Assembly: GCA_949987705.1 (NCBI GenBank)
Contig: OX465281.1
Location: 105,760,266-105,824,265 of the forward strand
Reading direction: 5' to 3'
Length of the DNA stretch: 64,000 bases
DNA from: Thereva unica
Taxonomy: Eukaryota > Arthropoda > Insecta > Diptera > Therevidae
In this document: piece after piece, positions 22,958-34,678 of the stretch
How the letters are laid out: every line of letters begins with the position of its first letter
How positions within the stretch are numbered: position 1 is the stretch's first letter
Notes under the pieces: model-generated
Database searches by the model: none
Seen by the model: the letters and a program-made list of their open reading frames with translations, nothing else
Told to the model about the DNA's origin: nothing
Made by a program: the position numbers and the translations under genes

Positions 22958-23346
22958 TAAAATAAATGGTTAAAAAAATTTTTAAAAAAAAATTATTTTC
23001 ATTAACTAAAAAATGTACTGAAAAGTAAAAAATAAAAAATATTTTAAAGAAAGCGTGAAATTTCAATTTTAATGAAAAAGTTAATTAAAAGAATGGCGCA
23101 TTTTTCATCAATTTTGTTAGAATTTGAAATTAACAAAGCAAAAAATTGAGGGTTATTGTAAATCTCACGCGATTTACAGTTATATTTTCAATTTTTGATG
23201 AAAAATGCGCCATTCTTTTAATTAACTTTTTCATTAAAATTGAAATTTCACGCTTTCTTTAAAATATTTTTTATTTTTTACTTTTCAGTACATTTTTTAG
23301 TTAATGAAAAGAATTTTTTTTAAAAAAATTTTTTAACCATTTATTT
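22958..23346. repeat. Long hairpin, about 160-base arms
   Basis: 22958-23116 and 23190-23346 are near-perfect reverse complements. Both contain AAAGCGTGAAATTTCAATTT-type and GAATGGCGCATTTTTCATCA blocks or their complements. The loop is about 75 bases. It probably marks the end of the satellite-bearing element that lies in the BEL leader. Confidence 0.85.
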
Positions 23347-23689
23347 TTTTATATAAATATTCAATAGTCACTTTTATGTAAATTTCAATATGATAAATAT
23401 AAATTTTAATGTTCAATATATTCAATATAAAATAAAACTTCCAATTGTATTTGTATTTCCTTTTATATATATTTTGTAAAATGTAGTAGAAATATAGTTT
23501 AATGCAATGTTTCGTACTCACGATTTTTATTTACTTATTTTTTGATTTGCATCTAGATGGGCGGGCATTTCACAAATATGGTATCTGGCTGGAGTGACTG
23601 CTGTTCGGACCTTCCTTGTTTGTTGCCTTGATGTTCGCATACATAAACTTTCACCACACTTGTTATTAAGTTTCATTAATATTTTAAAT

Positions 23690-24310
23690 TTAGTTTTAGG
23701 TTTGATTTTCTTGTGATTTCACCCGTTCGTGATTCGATTAGTTATTAAGATTCACAAGTTATTTATTTAACTTTAGATTTTAGATTTCGAATTTATTTTT
23801 TATGTTTTCGTTTAGATTTCATGCGTTTATAAGTAATTTCGATTAATTACCCGAATACCGATCAATGCGTTCCTATTAGAGTCCACAATTTATTTATATA
23901 AGCTTAGGTTTTGGATTTCGATTTTACTGTATTTTAGTTAGATTTCATCTGTTTATGGTTTCGATTAATTACCCGTAGATCGGTTAAGAGTTTTTTATTA
24001 GAATACACAGTTTGTTTAGTTGAACTTAGATTTAGATTTCGAATTGATTAGATTTCACGCGTTTATGATTTCGATTACTTGTCCGAACACCGGTTAAGAG
24101 TTTCTTATTAGAATACACATTTTATTTAGTTAAACTAAGATTTTGATTTCGACTTGATTATGTTTTAGATTAGATTTCACAGGTTTATGATTTCGATTAA
24201 CTTTCGGATTGATTTCACTTTAGATATTCACCAAAATTGATTAGATTTCAATTTTAAGTGACCACGAGTTCGAATTACCGTTTTAAATTTAGCTTTCGAG
24301 TTAACGGATT
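23690..24310. repeat. Degenerate tandem repeat in the BEL/Pao leader (units about 110-128 bases)
   Basis: Blocks beginning GATTTCA-GCGTTTAT and containing TTTCGATTA and a TATTAGA-T-CACA segment recur at about 23817, 23942, 24052 and 24174. This part probably belongs to the original leader because it adjoins the primer site. 23347-23689 is AT-rich with no feature seen. Confidence 0.65.
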
Positions 24311-24459
24311 TTAATTATGTTTTCACTTTAATTATTTGAGTTTTAGATTTCCCGGTTCGACTTTCCGTTTTATTAACACCACGTTTTTTTTTTATTAAAT
24401 TTTCACTGTTTTTTATCTCACTTTTCACACTTTTGTTTTTTATCTCACTTTTCACACTT

Positions 24460-24477
24460 ATCCGGCTCGAAGGACCA
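24460..24477 (-). other. Primer binding site complementary to tRNA-Tyr
   Basis: On the minus strand TGGTCCTTCGAGCCGGAT directly follows the 5' LTR. It is complementary to the 3' end of insect tRNA-Tyr (acceptor stem plus CCA) as I know that tRNA. This confirms the element's orientation and its 5' LTR. Confidence 0.85.
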
Positions 24478-25540
24478 TGTTTCCGATAGCTGTTTTTGTG
24501 GATTACTTTTGCCCTGAAAATTATCTTTTCAAAAGTCATAAAATTCTTATCAAAAAAAAAAAAAATGAGAAAAAAAACAAATTTGCCACGAATGAAATAT
24601 GCCCTGGTTTCGATCCTGGGTCCTAATTTTTGCCGCCGTCTCGGGTATGACGATTTCCTATATATGCCAACCTCGACCTTGCAAATCAATGTTTTAATTT
24701 CACAGAATCAAACGCACTATATTCTTTTTTCATCAAAAATGATTTTTAATTCGCCTCTATTTATGCAAAGTTATAAAATTTATAAACATCATTTAAAATG
24801 TATAATTCAAGAAATTTTAATTCACAGAAAACTTAAAACTTTTAAACATTTCTACACTTTTAAAGTTTATTTAAATTCGGCAAAAGAAAAAAAATGCAAA
24901 TTAAACAATTTAAATTCACTAATTTATAGGGAACGCGATTTTCTTCCCTTTCATATAGTCTGTAAGAAATAATTGTTAATATTGTACATAGAATTCACTC
25001 ACCAAGGGCTGCAAATTTCTTCGATGTCTTTCTCCTTTCGTGGGTCAACGGAAAGTGGTGAAAACGGCCAACTCATCCCAATCAGAATTTTTCTGGGAAG
25101 CTCTGGTTGACCTTTTTGCCTTTGCATTTTTCGGGAGACCCTCTCCGGTATCCTGTGCCTAGCGGTTAGGCTCTCTTCACAGGGTGTTACGAGATTACGA
25201 TATTGTTGTAGATAATGCAGCCCTTGGTGATATGGTTGTCCAAGACAGCTGATTTTTGACAATTTAATTTGTCACCGGGTTTTTTTTTGTTAGTCGAGTG
25301 TTTTTGTTTATATTCTCAATTTCGGAAATTTATTTTGGATTTTCTTTAAATCAGGTAAGTAAATCACGTTCCCTACATTAGATTAATTTAATTTTAGGTC
25401 AAATTAGTATTGAAGAGGCATTTTTTTGTGTATCTGTATGAGGATCATTATGTAAATAAGGTATGTAGATGTTGTTTTTCCTCTAGTCGAATTTCGCTAT
25501 AATCCGGTCCTTTAACTTTTTTAGGTAGCTCTCCGGAACA
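24478..25540 (-). repeat. 5' LTR of the BEL/Pao element
   Basis: A 1063-base repeat starting (minus) TGTTCCGGAG and ending GGAAACA. A candidate TATA box, CATATATAGG on the minus strand, lies at 24658-24667. It would leave about 180 bases for the R-U5 part. The promoter role is inferred only from that box. Confidence 0.9.
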
Positions 25541-26413
25541 GGGACATTGAACTCATTCTTGCTTGGGGCCGCAAGAATCGTGTCGAATTCAACGCAACCA
25601 AAACAAACTGTCTTATCTCTACAAAAACCTGCACCACCCGTCCCTCTATCTCAGTGGACAAAAAGAATGTAATAGCTGACCCATCTCTTAACATCCTAGG
25701 CGTAACCTTATCATCAGATCTGCGATGGAATAATCACATATTCCAAATCGCCAAACAAGCTTTCCAATGCCTGGGATTCCTCAAGAGATGCAAGTTCCTC
25801 CTCCAGTCAACTGCTCTGGCTACAATATACAAGTCCTACATTCGGCCCCGCCTTGAATACAACTCGTATATTTGGGCGGGCGCCCCAAAAACCACCTTGG
25901 CTTGGCTGGACAAGGTGCAAAATCGCGCCATCAAACTCATTGGCGATAGCACCCTTAGCTCCTCCATCGACTCCTTAAGCCACCGTAGGAATGTTGCAGC
26001 ACTTAGCAAATTTTACCGCTATTACCATAGCGAGTGTTCCACCGAAATTATAAACCTCCTGCCTACACGGCAATCTTTTTCCCGCAACACAAGACTAGCC
26101 AACTCGGCTCACCCCTTCACCCTTCAGCCCTCCCCTTCGTGCACATTACGTTTTAGTAGTTCGTTTATAAATAGAACAACTCGATTGTGGAACTCTTCCG
26201 CAGTCAGTGTTTCCGAACTCATATAACATCTCAGAGTTCAAACGCAAGGTTCATAGACATCTACTCACGCACCCTCCAGACCCCTAACCTATCCCTTCTC
26301 CCCTATCCTTCAAAGCAAGCTTACTATTAGGGACTGGCCATGACTCGAACGACATGACAAACTAGTAATTCAAAATGTAATTCCTAAGCCTGACTTTACC
26401 ACATAAAAAAAAA
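25541..26413 (+). pseudogene. Jockey-like LINE J1, 3' part
   Basis: This continues from 13565. The DIELILAWGRKNRVEFNATK stretch matches the thumb region of the intact copy. The rest follows with LNILGVTLSSDLRWN, GFLKRCKFLL, YIRPRLEYNS and RNTRLANSAHP, and ends early near 26226 by a frameshift compared with the intact copy. The 3' UTR ends in an A-tail (26405-26413). It returns directly into R1 sequence. Confidence 0.85.
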
Positions 26414-27363
26414 GGTCGCTTCATTGTGATTCGGATGATGGTCCTAAAGTGTTCGGGACAACATGCGGTGCCCCGCAAGGTTCCGTACTGGGCCCTCTCC
26501 TATGGATCGCAATGTACAATGATGTGTTGGGGCTTCGTCTTTCAAAGGAAGCAGTGGCGATCGGGTTTGCAGATGATATCGGGGTAGTTGTCGAAGGAAA
26601 ACACCCAGATGACATCGAATTGTATGCGAACGAAGCGATCTGGGAAATAAAAGCGTGGCTAGAACGCACTGGGTTGAAGCTTGCTGAGCACAAAACTGAA
26701 GCAGTGCTGATCAGCAAACGGTGAAAGCCAGTATCCGTGAGGATCAAGGTAGGGGAACAGATCATCCACTCACAGCCCGCTCTAAGGTGGGAGTGATGAT
26801 CGATCGGAGGTTAAATTTCAAAGCGCACGTGGAGGGCACGGCAGACAAAGCTTCTGCGATTTGTACAGCACTCGCAAGAATGCTGCCCAATGTTGGGGGC
26901 CCTAGACCGAGTCGCCGCCTCCTCTTGGGGAGGGTGGTCAGCTCAGTCCTGTTATATGCAGCGCCAGTGTGGGCAGCAGCGTTAAACAGGAATGCAAATA
27001 GCAGAAAATGGAGGGGTGCATATAGGTTGAGTGCACTTCGCGCTTGCTGCGCGTACAGGACCACGTCCGACGATGCGGCGTGCGTGATAGCGGGGATGAT
27101 TCCCGTAGACATTCTTGCAAGGGAGGGCATGCGTCTCTATGACCCAGAATACGGTAGAGGGCAGCCAAGAAGGGTACGGCGGCAGATTGCGCGCTGGGAG
27201 TCCTTAAGGGAATGGCAGGGGAAGTGGGACGAGTCTGTTAAGGGTCGTTGGACCCACAGACTTATCCCTAACGTGGAAGTATGGGTTTCGAGGGAGCGTG
27301 GGGAAGTAAGTTACGACCTCACGCAGTTCCTGACCAGAGGGACACCTAAAGGGTTATGGTGGT
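26414..27363 (+). pseudogene. R1-like LINE ORF2, C-terminal reverse transcriptase and tail
   Basis: After the Jockey A-tail, R1 coding resumes: SLHCDSDDGPK, GAPQGSVLGPLLW, the catalytic GFADDIGVVVEG and LISKR. There is an in-frame TGA at about 26722 and a frameshift near 26790. Then GVMIDRRLNFKAH, LLYAAPVWA and ACCAYRTTS run to a tail ending FLTRGTPKGLWW. The order matches R1-clade ORF2 C-termini, including the tail after the RT domain. Confidence 0.8.
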
Positions 27364-27896
27364 GACGCCTGCCCGAAGTAAAGGTGCCGGCCCGTAGAAC
27401 GCGTTAACGCGATGCGCGCGCAAGATGCGTGTGACATTTCAGTTGAAGTAAATGGTATTTAATGGAACCAGTCCCAATGATTACCGCGACACACGCAATA
27501 AAGTTCCCAACGCTTCAAGTTGACCAATTTTCAACTTTTCCATGCGATAGGCGCGTTTGACGTTTGTTGTGTACATAATTTGAATTTTCAATCTTTTTTT
27601 AATCTAGTGTGCGAAGTTTAAAAACACGAATTTTTATTAAATTGAGTTGAAATGTCATACGCTTACAACGCGTTCATTGGGTCTGTCGAATTTTTCGGAA
27701 ACGGAACTCTCACACGCATCTTGCGCGCGCATCGCGTTAACGCTCTCTCGCTTAATGCCTCGCGGCGGTCCCGGGCGGGGTAAGTGTCACACAAAGGGGT
27801 GGAGAGTTTATTCAGTAGGAATCTGAAACTCCGCCTGAGTGCGGTATCCTCAGGGGTGTCTATGGAGAGTCTCACCATCCCTCGTAAAAAAAAAAA
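27364..27896 (+). other. R1-like 3' UTR and A-tail, carrying a MITE
   Basis: Outside the 27401-27742 insert, the sequence reads into a block containing GTGCGGTATCCTCAGGGG, then TCACCATCCCTCG and an A-run (27886-27896). This is typical of the 3' ends of R1-type LINEs. Confidence 0.65.
27401..27742. mobile_element. Small MITE with 34-base GC-rich terminal inverted repeats
   Basis: 27401-27434 (starting GCGTTAACGCGATGCGCGCG) and 27709-27742 are perfect reverse complements. The interior is AT-rich and noncoding. It sits within the R1 3' UTR. No clear target duplication was recognised. Confidence 0.75.
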
Positions 27897-28101
27897 TATA
27901 TATATATATCTATATCTATAAAAATCTCGTGTCACAGTGTTTGTTACCGTACTCCTCCGAAACGGGTTGACCAATTTGCGTGAAATTTTTTGTGTATATT
28001 TGGTAGGTCTGAGAATAGGTCGTAGGCTATTTTTTATACCTTTAACCAAAAAAACAGCTGCAAAATCCAAACAAAAATGGTAATTTTAGGAATTTTCACT
28101 T

Positions 28102-28248
28102 CATTTTAGTTTCAATAGCTTCATGGCCTACCTATTGTTTGAAAAATGTAAAATTGTCATTAAATTGAATCATTACATTTAATGAAAATTTCAAATTTAC
28201 GCAGCTGTCAAAAAATAGGTAGGCCATGACGCTATTGAAACTAAAATG
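28102..28248. repeat. Hairpin at the head of the Helitron B array
   Basis: 28102-28136 and 28214-28248 are reverse complements over about 35 bases (shared CATTTTAGTTTCAATAGC and ATGGCCTACCTATT), with a 77-base loop. The right arm abuts the first satellite unit. Confidence 0.8.
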
Positions 28249-31200
28249 ATCCATAGCGGCCGTCTCAAGAGGGCGGGGTACCACTTTCTTCACAACCACC
28301 TCGACATGGGTATCAAATGAAAGGGTATGATAAGTAGAATACAATAAGCAATGTAGTATACAAAATATATCTTTAGATCCATGGCGGCCGTCTCAAGAGG
28401 GCGGGGTACCACTTTCTTCACAACCACCTCGACATGGGTATCAAATGAAAGGGTATGATAAGTAGAATACAATAAACAATGTAGTATACAAAATATATCT
28501 TTAGATCCATGGCGGCCGTCTCAAGAGACCGGATTACCACTTTCTCCACAACCACCTCAACATGGGTATCAAATGAAAGGGTATGATAAGTAGAATACAA
28601 TAAGCAATGTAGTATACAAAATATATCTTTAGATCCATGGCGGCCGTCTCAAGAGGGCGGGGTACCACTTTCTTCACAACCACCTCGACATGGGTATCAA
28701 ATGAAAGGGTATGATAAGTAGAATACAATAAGCAATGTAGTATACAAAATATATCTTTAGATCCATGGCGGCCGTCTCAAGAGACCGGATTACCACTTTC
28801 TCCACAACCACCTCAACATGGGTATCAAATGAAAGGGTATGTTAAGTAGAATATAATAAGCAATGTAGTATACAAAATATATCTTTAGATCTATGGCGGC
28901 CGTCTCAAGAGGGCGGGGTACCACTTTCTTCACAACCACCTCGACATGGGTATCAAATGAAAGGGTATGTTAAGGAGAATACAATAAGCAATGTAGTATA
29001 CAAAATATATCTTTAGATCCATGGCGGCCGTCTCAAGAGGGCGGGGTACCACTTTCTTCACAACCACCTCGACATGGGTATCAAATGAAAGGGTATGATA
29101 AGTAGAATACAATAAGCAATGTAGTATACAAAATATATCTTTAGATCCATGGCGGACGTCTCAAGAGGCCGGATTACCACTTTCTTCACAACCACCTCAA
29201 CATGGGTATCAAATGAAAGGGTATGTTAAGGAGAATACAATAAGCAATGTAGTATACAAAATATATCTTTAGATCCATGGCGGCCGTCTCAAGAGGGCGG
29301 GGTACCACTTTCTTCACAACCACCTCGACATGGGTATCAAATGAAAGGGTATGATAAGTAGAATACAATAAGCAATGTAGTATACAAAATATATCTTTAG
29401 ATCCATGGCGGCCGTCTCAAGAGGCCGAATTACCACTTTCTTCACAACCACCTCGACATGGGTATCAAATGAAAGGGTATGATAAGTAGAATACAATAAG
29501 CAATGTAGTATACAAAATATATCTTTAGATCCATGGCGGACGTCTCAAGAGGCCGGATTACCACTTTCTTCACAACCACCTCAACATGGGTATCAAATGA
29601 AAGGGTATGTTAAGGAGAATACAATAAGCAATGTAGTATACAAAATATATCTTTAGATCCATGGCGGCCGTCTCAAGAGGGCGGGGTACCACTTTCTTCA
29701 CAACCACCTCGACATGGGTATTAAATGAAAGGGTATGATAAGTAGAATACAATAAGCAATGTAGTATACAAAATATATCTTTAGATCCATGGCGGCCGTC
29801 TCAAGAGGCCGAATTACCACTTTCTTCACAACCACCTCGACATGGGTATCAAATGAAAGGGTATGATAAGTAGAATACAATAAGCAATGTAGTATACAAA
29901 ATATATCTTTAGATCCATGGCGGCCGTCTCAAGAGGCCGAATTACCACTTTCTTCACAACCACCTCGACATGGGTATCAAATGAAAGGGTATGATAAGTA
30001 GAATACAATAAGCAATGTAGTATACAAAATATATCTTTAGATCCATGGCGGCCGTCTCAAGAGGCCGGACTACCACTTTCTTCACAACCACCTCAACATG
30101 GGTATCAAATGAAAGGGTATGTTAAGTAGAATATAATAAGCAATGTAGTATACAAAATATATCTTTAGATCCATGGCGGCCGTCTCAAGAGGCCGGACTA
30201 CCACTTTCTTCACAACCACCTCGACATGGGTATCAAATGAAAGGGTATGTTAAGGAGAATACAATAAGCAATGTAGTATACAAAATATATCTTTAGATCC
30301 ATGGCGGCCGTCTCAAGAGGGCGGGGTACCACTTTCTTCACAACCACCTCGACATGGGTATCAAATGAAAGGGTATGATAAGTAGAATACAATAAGCAAT
30401 GTAGTATACAAAATATATCTTTAGATCCATGGCGGACGTCTCAAGAGGCCGGATTACCACTTTCTTCACAACCACCTCAACATGGGTATCAAATGAAAGG
30501 GTATGTTAAGGAGAATACAATAAGCAATGTAGTATACAAAATATATCTTTAGATCCATGGCGGCCGTCTCAAGAGGGCGGGGTACCACTTTCTTCACAAC
30601 CACCTCGACATGGGTATCAAATGAAAGGGTATGATAAGTAGAATACAATAAGCAATGTAGTATACAAAATATATCTTTAGATCCATGGCGGCCGTCTCAA
30701 GAGGCCGAATTACCACTTTCTTCACAACCACCTCGACATGGGTATCAAATGAAAGGGTATGATAAGTAGAATACAATAAGCAATGTAGTATACAAAATAT
30801 ATCTTTAGATCCATGGCGGACGTCTCAAGAGGCCGGATTACCACTTTCTTCACAACCACCTCAACATGGGTATCAAATGAAAGGGTATGTTAAGGAGAAT
30901 ACAATAAGCAATGTAGTATACAAAATATATCTTTAGATCCATGGCGGCCGTCTCAAGAGGGCGGGGTACCACTTTCTTCACAACCACCTCGACATGGGTA
31001 TTAAATGAAAGGGTATGATAAGTAGAATACAATAAGCAATGTAGTATACAAAATATATCTTTAGATCCATGGCGGCCGTCTCAAGAGGCCGAATTACCAC
31101 TTTCTTCACAACCACCTCGACATGGGTATCAAATGAAAGGGTATGATAAGTAGAATACAATAAGCAATGTAGTATACAAAATATATCTTTAGATCCATGG

Positions 31201-34200
31201 CGGCCGTCTCAAGAGGCCGAATTACCACTTTCTTCACAACCACCTCGACATGGGTATCAAATGAAAGGGTATGATAAGTAGAATACAATAAGCAATGTAG
31301 TATACAAAATATATCTTTAGATCCATGGCGGCCGTCTCAAGAGGCCGGACTACCACTTTCTTCACAACCACCTCAACATGGGTATCAAATGAAAGGGTAT
31401 GTTAAGTAGAATATAATAAGCAATGTAGTATACAAAATATATCTTTAGATCCATGGCGGCCGTCTCAAGAGGCCGGACTACCACTTTCTTCACAACCACC
31501 TCAACATGGGTATCAAATGAAAGGGTATGTTAAGTAGAATATAATAAGCAATGTAGTATACAAAATATATCTTTAGATCCATGGCGGCCGTCTCAAGAGG
31601 GCGGGGTACCACTTTCTTCACAACCACCTCGACATGGGTATCAAATGAAAGGGTATGATAAGCAGAATACAATAAGCAATGTAGTATACAAAATATATCT
31701 TTAGATCCATGGCGGCCGTCTCAAGAGGCCGGACTACCACTTTCTTCACAACCACCTCAACATGGGTATCAAATGAAAGGGTATGTTAAGTAGAATATAA
31801 TAAGCAATGTAGTATACAAAATATATCTTTAGGTCCATGGCGGCCGTCTCAAGAGGGCGGGGTACCACTTTCTTCACAACCACCTCGACATGGGTATCAA
31901 ATGAAAGGGTATGATAAGTAGAATACATTAAGCAATGTAGTATACAAAATATATCTTTAGATCCATGGCGGCCGTCTCAAGAGGCCGAATTACCACTTTC
32001 TTCACAATCACCTCGACATGGGTATCAAATGAAAGGGTATGTTAAGGAGAATACAATAAGCAATGTAGTATACAAAATATATCTTTAGATCCATTGCGGC
32101 CGTCTCAAGAGGGCGGGGTACCACTTTCTTCACAACCACCTCGACATGGGTATCAAATGAAAGGGTATGATAAGTAGAATACAATAAGCAATGTAGTATA
32201 CAAAATATATCTTTAGATCCATGGCGGCCGTCTCAAGAGGCCGAATTACCACTTTCTTCACAACCACCTCGACATGGGTATCAAATGAAAGGGTATGACA
32301 AGTAGAATGCAATAAGCAATGTAGTATACAAAATATATCTTTAGATCCATGGCGGCCGTCTCAAGAGGCCGGATTACCACTTTCTTCACAATCCCCTCAA
32401 CATGGGTATCAAATGAAAGGGTATGATAAGTAGAATACAATAAGCAATGTAGTATACAAAATATATCTTTAGATCCATGGCGGCCGTCTCAAGAGGCCGA
32501 ATTACCACTTTCTTCACAACCACCTCGACATGGGTATCAAATGAAAGGGTATGATAAGTAGAATACAATAAGCAATGTATACAAAATATATCTTTAGATC
32601 CATGGCGGCCGTCTAAAGAGGCCGGATTACCACTTTCTTCACAATCCCCTCAACATGGGTATCAAATGAAAGGGTATGATAAGTAGAATACAATAAGCAA
32701 TGTAGTATACAAAATATATCTTTAGATCCATGGCGGCCGTCTCAAGAGGCCGAATTACCACTTTCTTCACAACCACATCGACATGGGTATCAAATGAAAG
32801 GGTATGATAAGTAGAATACAATAAGCAATGTAGTATACAAAATATATCTTTAGATCCATGGCGGCCGTCTAAAGAGGCCGGATTACCACTTTCTTCACAA
32901 TCCCCTCAACATGGGTATCAAATGAAAGGGTATGATAAGTAGAATACAATAAGCAATGTAGTATACAAAATATATCTTTAGATCCATGGCGGCCGTCTCA
33001 AGAGGCCGGACTACCACTTTCTTCACAACCACCTCAACATGGGTATCAAATGAAAGGGTATGTTAAGTAGAATATAATAAGCAATGTAGTATACAAAATA
33101 TATCTTTAGATCCATGGCGGCCGTCTCAAGAGGCCGGACTACCACTTTCTTCACAACCACCTCAACATGGGTATCAAATGAAAGGGTATGTTAAGTAGAA
33201 TATAATAAGCAATGTAGTATACAAAATATATCTTTAGATCCATGGCGGCCGTCTCAAGAGGGCGGGGTACCACTTTCTTCACAACCACCTCGACATGGGT
33301 ATCAAATGAAAGGGTATGATAAGCAGAATACAATAAGCAATGTAGTATACAAAATATATCTTTAGATCCATGGCGGCCGTCTCAAGAGGCCGGACTACCA
33401 CTTTCTTCACAACCACCTCAACATGGGTATCAAATGAAAGGGTATGTTAAGTAGAATATAATAAGCAATGTAGTATACAAAATATATCTTTAGATCCATG
33501 GCGGCCGTCTCAAGAGGGCGGGGTACCACTTTCTTCACAACCACCTCGACATGGGTATCAAATGAAAGGGTATGATAAGTAGAATACAATAAGCAATGTA
33601 GTATACAAAATATATCTTTAGATCCATGGCGGCCGTCTCAAGAGGCCGAATTACCACTTTCTTCACAACCACCTCGACATGGGTATCAAATGAAAGGGTA
33701 TGTTAAAGAGAATACAATAAGCAATGTAGTATACAAAATATATCTTTAGATCCATGGCGGCCGTCTCAAGAGGGCGGGGTACCACTTTCTTCACAACCAC
33801 CTCGACATGGGTATCAAATGAAAGGGTATGATAAGTAGAATACAATAAGCAATGTAGTATACAAAATATATCTTTAGATCCATGGCGGCCGTCTCAAGAG
33901 GCCGGATTACCACTTTCTTCACAATCCCCTCAACATGGGTATCAAATGAAAGGGTATGATAAGTAGAATACAATAAGCAATGTAGTATACAAAATATATC
34001 TTTAGATCCATGGCGGCCGTCTCAAGAGGCCGAATTACCACTTTCTTCACAACCACCTCGACATGGGTATCAAATGAAAGGGTATGATAAGTAGAATACA
34101 ATAAGCAATGTATACAAAATATATCTTTAGATCCATGGCGGCCGTCTAAAGAGGCCGGATTACCACTTTCTTCACAATCCCCTCAACATGGGTATCAAAT

Positions 34201-34495
34201 GAAAGGGTATGATAAGTAGAATACAATAAGCAATGTAGTATACAAAATATATCTTTAGATCCATGGCGGCCGTCTCAAGAGGCCGAATTACCACTTTCTT
34301 CACAACCACATCGACATGGGTATCAAATGAAAGGGTATGATAAGTAGAATACAATAAGCAATGTAGTATACAAAATATATCTTTAGATCCATGGCGGCCG
34401 TTTAAAGAGGCCGGATTACCACTTTCTTCACAATCCCCTCAACATGGGTATCAAATGAAAGGGTATGATAAGTAGAATACAATAAGCAATGTAGT
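28248..34495. repeat. 128-bp satellite array, about 49 units
   Basis: Each unit contains ATCCATGGCGGCCGTCTC, one of four variants after AGAGG (GCGGGGTAC, CCGAATTAC, CCGGATTAC, CCGGACTAC), TTTCTTCACAACCACCTC, then ACATGGGTATCAAATGAAAG and ATAAGTAGAATACAATAAGC. Some units lack three bases (GCAATGTATAC for GCAATGTAGTATAC). Variant order repeats over about 1280 bases (29153 against 30433) and about 1533 bases (32573 against 34106). This shows block duplication. Repeated 60-codon minus frames are artefacts, since 128 is not a multiple of three. Confidence 0.96.
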
Positions 34496-34678
34496 AGACT
34501 CAATATACCGATTCATGGCGGCCGACGCAAGACCCATGTTCTTTGAGGCATTTCATCTGTGTAAAATTCATATCTCGAAAAGTATTAAGTCAATGGATGG
34601 TTTTTATTGTTTACTATTGACTTATGGGTGCAGCGTAGGCGCACCGGGTCCCAGCTAGTATATATATACATATATATA

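Larger units (their letters stand above)
13566..25540 (-). mobile_element. BEL/Pao LTR retrotransposon (young insertion)
   Basis: The element has two direct long terminal repeats (13566-14625 and 24478-25540), a primer binding site, a polypurine tract and a gag-pol gene on the minus strand. The LTRs begin TG and end CA. The 5-base target duplication GGGAC is seen at 13561-13565 and 25541-25545. The Jockey-like host frame continues across it (NSINRD then DIE). The LTRs differ at only about six substitutions plus homopolymer length changes, so the insertion is recent. Between gag and the 5' LTR is an unusually long 4.3-kb leader containing a satellite array. Confidence 0.93.
27909..34658 (+). 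mobile_element. Helitron B, non-autonomous, satellite-filled
   Basis: The 5' end TCTATATCTATAAAAATCTC (from 27909) with the following CGTACTCCTCCGAAACGGG is a recognisable insect Helitron 5' end. The 3' end is CACCGGGTCCCAGCTAG (CTAG at 34655-34658). The element lies between A (27908) and T (34659), the A/T target expected for Helitrons. It has no Rep or helicase. About 6.2 of its 6.75 kb is a 128-bp tandem array. Confidence 0.82.

Noticed and set aside
24460..24477. Partial tRNA gene
   Set aside because: Only 18 bases match the 3' end of tRNA-Tyr, and they sit exactly next to an LTR, so this is a primer binding site.
28132..34354. Many near-identical 60-codon minus-strand frames (MYSTYHTLSFDTHVEVV type)
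   Set aside because: They are readings of the 128-bp satellite. The unit is not a multiple of three, each frame covers only about one and a half units, and variants change without regard to codons.
28248..34495. CRISPR-like direct repeats
   Set aside because: No unique spacers separate the repeats; the whole 128-bp unit is repeated in a eukaryotic transposon.
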